Shown in pieces: positions 58,780 to 64,000 of a stretch of 64,000 nt of DNA. Position numbers and translations under genes: made by a program. Below the pieces are notes generated by a model. It was given only the letters and a program-made list of their open reading frames with translations, had not been told where the DNA came from and did not search any database. Each line of letters begins with the position of its first letter. Positions within the stretch are counted from its first letter, which is position 1. The DNA comes from Isoetes taiwanensis (Eukaryota > Streptophyta > Lycopodiopsida > Isoetales > Isoetaceae). Where the stretch lies: assembly GCA_021234155.1 (NCBI GenBank), contig JAJEKV010000011.1:14049255-14113254 (forward strand), read 5' to 3'.

Positions 58780-60036
58780 ATGACGCCGGAAGCAATCAAA
58801 GCAAGGCTCGTCCAGATGAGGACCCAGATGCATCAGCTGATCCACTGGGCCACCCCATTGATGAATGCCCAAGAATATGCACCTGCTCCACCACCACCTC
58901 CACCGCTACCTCAGCAAGGCATCGAGGAAGCTCCACAGCCGGAAGGGCAGGACAATTAGGGGAATGTCAGAGATAGGAAGAGGAAAATGAGAAACAGAAG
59001 GAGTCCAACACCACCTAGCTCCAGTTCATCAGACACTTCAGACAGTCAAGACAGTTCTAGCTCAGAAAGTGAGTCCGATACTCCACAGGTAAGAGCCAGG
59101 GCAAGGAAGGAAGATGATTATCAAAAGAAAGTTGACAGTGCTATGAGCAATGTGTGGAAGACTAGGAAGTTGGGTCAGTTCTCAGGGAAGGACAGGTCAG
59201 GTATGGAGGCAGAAGCCTGGCTTGATGAGATGGAAGACTTCGGCAACTCTTATGGCATGAAGGATAAGGATATAGGGAAAGTTGCTACAGCAAACTTGAT
59301 AGGAGCAGCGAGAATCTGGTGGAAGGGTTATGCCAAGTCCAACAAGCTCAAAAGGAATAGTTGCAGATTCAAAACCTTCAGCAAGGCCTTCCGCAGACAT
59401 TATGTGCCTAGGTCACATACTAGTAGGCAGATCCAGCAGTTCTATAGGTTGAACCAGGGTACATTGTCCGTAGCGAAGTATACAGAAGAATTTATGCGAC
59501 TTAGACTCCATGTTCCTGGAGTGTCGGAAAGGCAAGCAGTCGAAACTTACATTGAAGGGTTGAACAGCAATATCAAGAGGCTTGTTAGAGCAATAAACCC
59601 AAAGTCAGTCGCAGAGGCCGAAGACAAAGCTATAAGTTTGGAGGAAGCACCATCAACTCCAGCAGAGAAACAGTCGGCATTCAAGGGTAAAACTTCAGGG
59701 CAGTACCAAGGGCAATACCAGAGTAAGCAACCAGCAGCTACGCCATCAGGAGGCCAACAGCAGGGAAGAGCTCAGGGTAAAACCTTTGGGGACCCTAAGC
59801 CGCAGAATGCATCAGGAGGCAGTATACTAAAGCGTATCCTAGACAGTCTGACAAAGGAGAAGAGACAGGAGTGCATCGAGAAGAAGTTATGTTTCATGTG
59901 CTTCCAACCGTGGCACCGAACACATGATTGCCCATTCGCCATGCAAAGCCTTTGGCGAGCTTATGGATTGGGATTCACCAACGTAATGGATGAGAACGAC
60001 GACCAGCATGAGGCCCGTGGACTTCATAGATGGTGA
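58780..60036 (+). pseudogene. Gypsy element 3 gag (one internal stop)
   Basis: The frame runs from an ATG at 58,780 to the TGA at 60,036 with one TAG at 58,957-58,959. A proline-rich then Ser/Asp-rich N-terminus is followed by the capsid-like domain (RKLGQFSGKDRSGMEAEAWL, then AARIWWKGYAK, then YTEEFMRLRLHVPG, then YIEGLNSNIKRLVRAI), a Gln/Gly-rich linker and a zinc knuckle C-x2-C-x4-H-x4-C (CFMCFQPWHRTHDC). From the Met after the stop, 349 residues are open, so a shorter protein may still be made. Confidence 0.85.
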
Positions 60037-60441
60037 GTGTCACATATGTGCAAACATTGAGTCGATGACATTGAAAATCACCAACAATTCATTGGGGCCG
60101 AGGGGATCATAGATCGCAATCCATATCTAGTATTGATAGACACGATAGCTCTCACAATTTCGCCTCCTAGGCTGGCTGCCCTAATGAAGAACAAGGTATT
60201 GAAGTCTAAGCCAAGGCCAGTTGCTATGGCAAACGGCGCCATTCGGCACACTAAGGGGAGGAGGATCACATTCGACATAGACCTTAGAGGAAGTAAGTGG
60301 CCGATGGGGGCAGAGGTCATGGAAATTGGAAGGTATGACCTTATAGTAGGAATGGAGTTCCTAAAGCCAAATAAAGCAATGATCGATCATGACCGCAATG
60401 AAGTCGCCATGACAAAGACCGTGACGGCACCAAATTCATAG
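60037..60441 (+). pseudogene. Gypsy element 3 aspartic protease, frameshifted
   Basis: The catalytic stretch reads VLIDT in one frame and SSHNFA in the next (60,130-60,165), so a single-base loss sits beside the active Asp. The C-terminal half is in frame: RITFDIDLRGSKWPMGAEVM, then YDLIVGMEFLKPNKAMIDH, the usual second half of gypsy proteases. Confidence 0.75.
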
Positions 60442-60493
60442 TGAAAGGTAAGAAGGCAGCTTCTTCTATGCAAAGGCATTTCTTTGAAGCAAA

Positions 60494-61324
60494 ATGAGGA
60501 AGAGTATAGAAAGAAATAAGGTGGATTACATTTTGAGATTAGAGGCAATTGAGCCTAATAAACAGGATGGAAACGACCAAAAGGGGAAGCAGTTGCCCAA
60601 GCCAGTAGCAAGGCTTATTTCGGAATTTAAGGATGTATTTCCGGATGAAATCCGGCAGCTACCACCTTATAGGGGTGTGGAGTGTGAGATCACATTAGCA
60701 CCAGATGCTAAGCCTACCAGCAAGGCACCATACAGGATGAGCATCCCGGAGTTGATTGAGCTCAAGAAGCAACTCCAGGAATTGCTCGAGCTTGGTTTTA
60801 TTAGAGCAAGTGTGTCTCCTTTTGGAGCACCCATTCTCTTCGTGAAGAAGAAAGACGGCAGTTTAAGAATGTGCATAGACTATCGCCAGCTCAACAAGCA
60901 GACGATAAAGAATAAGTATGCATTGCCAAGGGCGGATGATTTGATGGACCAGCTCCAAGGAGCAAAGGTATTCTCTAAGATTGACTTAAGGTCAGGATAC
61001 CACCAAATAAGGATAAAGGAAGAAGATATCCATAAGACCGCCTTCAGAACGCGGTATGGTCACTTTGAGTTTACAGTAATGCCCTTTGGACTGTCGAATG
61101 CTCCAGCAACTTTTATGCGCCTCATGAACGACGTCTTCAGGGATTTTCTAGATGAGTTTGTCATTGTCTTCTTCGACGACATTCTAGTCTACAGCAAGTC
61201 TATTGAAGATCATAGTCAGCATTTGAGAAGAGTGTTAGAAAAGTTGAGGCGGCATCGTCTGTATGGAAAGCTCTCCAAATGCCACTTTGCTACTGAAAGA
61301 GTGGAGTACTTGTGCAAAGATTGA
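60494..61324 (+). pseudogene. Gypsy element 3 reverse transcriptase
   Basis: 276 codons with all main blocks: [74 protein letters not shown] and the catalytic [14 protein letters not shown]. It ends at VEYLCKD, where about 13 residues expected before the next block are missing. The deletion shifts the frame, so RNase H and integrase follow in a different frame from about 61,310. Confidence 0.88.
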
Positions 61325-63473
61325 AGCAGTAGTGGATTGGCCAGCTCCAAAGAATGTGGCGGAGGTAAGAAGCTTTCTAGGTCTGGCAGGTTATTACAGA
61401 AAGTTCGTGAAGGACTTCGCTAAGTGGGCGTCCCCTTTGACGGACCTCACTAAGAGTGTTAAGGTGAAAGATTGGAGAGCACATTGGTTAGAGAATGTTC
61501 AAGCTTCATTTGAAAAGCTTAAGGAGGCCTTAACAACAGCACCAGTGCTAATTTTGCTAGATCCAGACAAGGACAAGATAATAGCAACAGATGCAAGTAA
61601 GATAGCGACAGGTGGAGTCCTTATGCAAGAAGGAAGAGTAATTGCTTATGACTCCAAGAAGTTGAACGACACCGAGCAGCGCTATCCAACCCATGATCAG
61701 GAACTTCTAGCTATTGTCAGAGCTCTTCGCATTTGGAGGCATTATTTGCTTGGGAGGAAGTTTCAGTTAGATACCGATCACCAGAGCCTCCAATACATCT
61801 TCACACAACCACTCCTGAATCTAAGACAAAGGAGGTGGATGGAATTCCTAGAAGAGTACGACTTCGAGATTGCTTATAAGCCGGGTAAGTTGAATGTGGT
61901 CGCCGACGCTCTTTCTAGAAGACCTCTTGAAACAAGAACACATTGTAATGCTATATCAACTCTTTCGAGTGGGTATGGCAAGAAAATTGAGGAGACATTA
62001 CCATCCGATGGTGATTTCAAGGAGGTATGGGAAAGCCTCTCTAGGGAGGCTAGAACAGATAAGGAACGAGAAGCCTTCAAACATTATAAGAAGGAAGGCA
62101 ACTTGTTGTATCATAAGCATAAGTTGTGTGTGCCCGAATCGTCAGGTATAAGGAAGCTAATCCTTCATGACACACACAGCAGCCCAATAGCAGGGCATGC
62201 AGGTTTTATGAAGACCTACTTCAAGATCCAAAGTAGCTACTTCTGGCCGGGAATGAAGAAGCAGATAGCAAGATATATTCGTGAGTGCCAGTTGTGTCAG
62301 CAAACCAAAGCGGAGCAGCTTCGAATTCCAGGAGCTTTGGAACCTCTAGCAGTGCCGAATGCGAAGTGGGAAGTGGTAAGTATGGATTTTATCACGGGAC
62401 TTCCCAAGACTCTTCGAGGCAAGGATGCATTGATGGTCGTAGTAGACAAATTATCTAAGATGGCACATTTTGTGCCTTGTAGAACTACCGACACAGCATT
62501 AGATACTGTCAAGCTATTTGTGAAGGAGATTTTTAGGCTCCACGGCATGCCTCGGGAGATAATATCGGATAGAGATTCCAAGTTTATGAGTGCTTTTTGG
62601 CAGGACCTCTTCAGCACCATTCAGACGAAGCTCTCCATGAGCACAGCTTATCATCCCCAAACAGATGGTCAGACGGAGAGGACGAACCGAATCATTGAAG
62701 ATATGCTTAGAAGTTTTGTGTGGAATAAGCAGTCCAAGTGGGATGAGTATATCCACTTGGTGGAATTCGCCTACAATAGTGCCAAACAGGAGTCATCCCA
62801 GATGTCTCCTTTCATGGTAAATTACGGGTACCAGTGCTTAACTCCGGACACTTGGCACAATCCCGTGTCAAAGGTTGAAGTGTCCCAGCAGATGCTAGGA
62901 GATATGCAGCAGTTGGTGGAAGAAGTGAGGGGTTACCTCCTAGCAGCAAGAAGTCGGCAGAAGAGTGTAGCCGACAAGCACAGGACCGTAAGAGAGTTCA
63001 AGGTAGGCGATAGCGTGTGGTTGAAGATCAAGGTTAAGCAAGCTAAGCTTCGGATTGGGAGTTGCAAGAAGCTTGCCCCTAGGTGGGCTGGTCCGTTCAA
63101 GATTGTGGAGAGAGTGGGCTCCCAAGCCTACAAGTTGGATCTTCCGGCCCATCTCAAAGTTCACAAGGTCTTCCACGTAAGTTTATTGAAAAGGCACAAT
63201 CCTAACCCTGATGAGGTTTTGGATACTCCAACTTTGTTGGAAATGACTGAGGAGCAAGTTGAAATTGTGCCTGAGTTACTTCTTGATAAGTCATTCAAGA
63301 AGACTAGGAGGTCTCAGTTCCTCCAGTATTTGGTCAAGTGGAAGCACTTGCCCGTGGAAGACGCGACATGGGTATTGAAGCAGGATTTGGAGAAACAGTA
63401 CCCAGAATTTATGAAGGAGTTTGATGGGCGAGTCGTCTCCGACTTGGTCGACCCCGACTCGCCAGGAGGTTAG
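61310..63473 (+). CDS. Gypsy element 3 RNase H, integrase and chromodomain
   Basis: An uninterrupted frame (open from 61,263). It contains the connection domain ([20 protein letters not shown]), RNase H ([35 protein letters not shown]), the integrase HHCC finger (H...H...CQLCQQTK near 62,170-62,310), the D-D-E core ([19 protein letters not shown]; Glu in [19 protein letters not shown]), the [11 protein letters not shown]-terminal fold, and a chromodomain at about 63,258-63,430 ([17 protein letters not shown]). Chromodomains of such elements are known to bind modified histone H3 tails and guide integration to heterochromatin. The frame is open but lacks its own start because it is the end of a polyprotein. 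Confidence 0.92.
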
Positions 63474-64000
63474 CTTAGTATGTTTCTTAGTTAGCCTCTA
63501 ATTCTGGCAGACGTATTCTAGCTAGTGGAATACATATGCCAGAATCTTGGAACATGTGGGCGATGATGAGATAAGCCTTTAAGGCGTTCTCTAGGCCAAC
63601 ATGCACCAAGAGGTGCGCATGACCAATAGGGTCATGCGAGAGAGGGAGGAAAGGCATGGTGCGCGATGATGGGACATCGGTCGGATGCTCTCTATGCCAC
63701 GATGTGGGGGTCGCACACCTGGCCATAGGGGGGTCATGGTGAAGGTCAAAGTGATCATGCGCGATGATGGGATTGTGAGACGTTCCCTAGCTTAAAACCC
63801 TTGGGGCATGATGCACTAGGGGTACTCAGCACCGGGTAACCGAGTACAAGGTAGCACTTGATCATGGGCGATGATGGGATCATCTTAAATGGTCCTTAAG
63901 CTCAAATCCGAAAGGGCCATGATCGAGTGCAAGGTATGGTAAGGGGGGTGGTCCCCTAAAACCACAAACTTATTAATTAAACTAACGTAATGTGCTCCAT
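63474..64000 (+). repeat. 3' non-coding region of gypsy element 3 with spaced repeats
   Basis: After the pol stop, the string G(G/C)GCGATGATG(G/A)GA recurs near 63,552, 63,662, 63,758 and 63,864, about 100 bp apart, with 'ttaa(g/a)' and 'catgatc' strings between. No LTR start (TGTGACGTTCC) appears before the window ends. Confidence 0.65.

Larger units (their letters stand above)
52931..64000 (+). mobile_element. Ty3/gypsy chromodomain element 3 with extra 5' genes (3' end outside window)
   Basis: It is inserted in the Helitron remnant. Order: 5' LTR (52,931-54,586), primer site, about 4.2 kb of extra sequence with a histone H3-like frame and a second unidentified frame, gag, protease, reverse transcriptase, RNase H, integrase with chromodomain, and a repeat-bearing 3' leader. 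The 3' LTR is not reached, so the element exceeds 11 kb. The integrase-chromodomain frame is intact over 736 codons, while gag, protease and reverse transcriptase each carry one lesion, which suggests moderate age. Confidence 0.92.

Overview
The window is nuclear DNA of a land plant. The evidence is GT-AG introns, a papain-type protease with the plant ERFNIN propeptide, a plant-type acidic ribosomal protein P2 with telo-box motifs upstream, LTR elements with initiator-methionine-tRNA primer sites, and a PPR gene fragment. The sequence is AT-rich and dominated by nested, mostly decayed transposable elements, as in a large plant genome. I cannot name the species from sequence alone; nothing rules out a fern, lycophyte or other seedless plant.

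Four host genes look intact. They are a universal stress protein (7,688-8,489, +), a small secreted cysteine-rich protein (9,848-10,126, +), a papain-like cysteine protease (10,679-12,062, +, 4 exons) and 60S acidic ribosomal protein P2 (31,325-31,934, -, 3 exons). A 5'-truncated second copy of the protease (17,938-25,673) is a pseudogene whose catalytic Cys is Ser; a Ty3/gypsy element and a short unknown insert split it.

Region by region: a LINE 3' fragment (1.1-1.5 kb); a complete but broken Ty1/copia element with matching 5-bp target duplications (3,497-7,675) that ends 12 bp before the first ATG of the stress-protein gene; the stress-protein, cysteine-rich and protease genes; a long degenerate LINE (13.0-16.2 kb); the protease pseudogene with gypsy element 1 (18,463-25,014), whose LTR has about 0.7-kb inverted arms; a second long LINE on the minus strand (26.3-29.5 kb); a degenerate tandem-repeat field (29.8-30.7 kb); the P2 gene; a MITE with TTA target duplications (32,058-36,991) split by a 4.6-kb Helitron-like element; about 4.4 kb without recognised genes; Helitron Rep remnants (41.6 and 50.1-52.9 kb) interrupted by gypsy element 2 (41,680-50,048, -), which carries further insertions; and gypsy element 3 (52,931 to beyond the window end, +).

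The most unusual object is gypsy element 3, a chromodomain-bearing Ty3/gypsy element. Between its primer-binding site and gag lie about 4.2 kb of extra sequence. That sequence contains a frameshifted but clear histone H3-like reading frame, ending in an H3 C-terminal signature, and a second large unrecognised frame with its own TATA box. A retrotransposon carrying a histone H3-like gene next to its own chromodomain integrase is not a family known to me.
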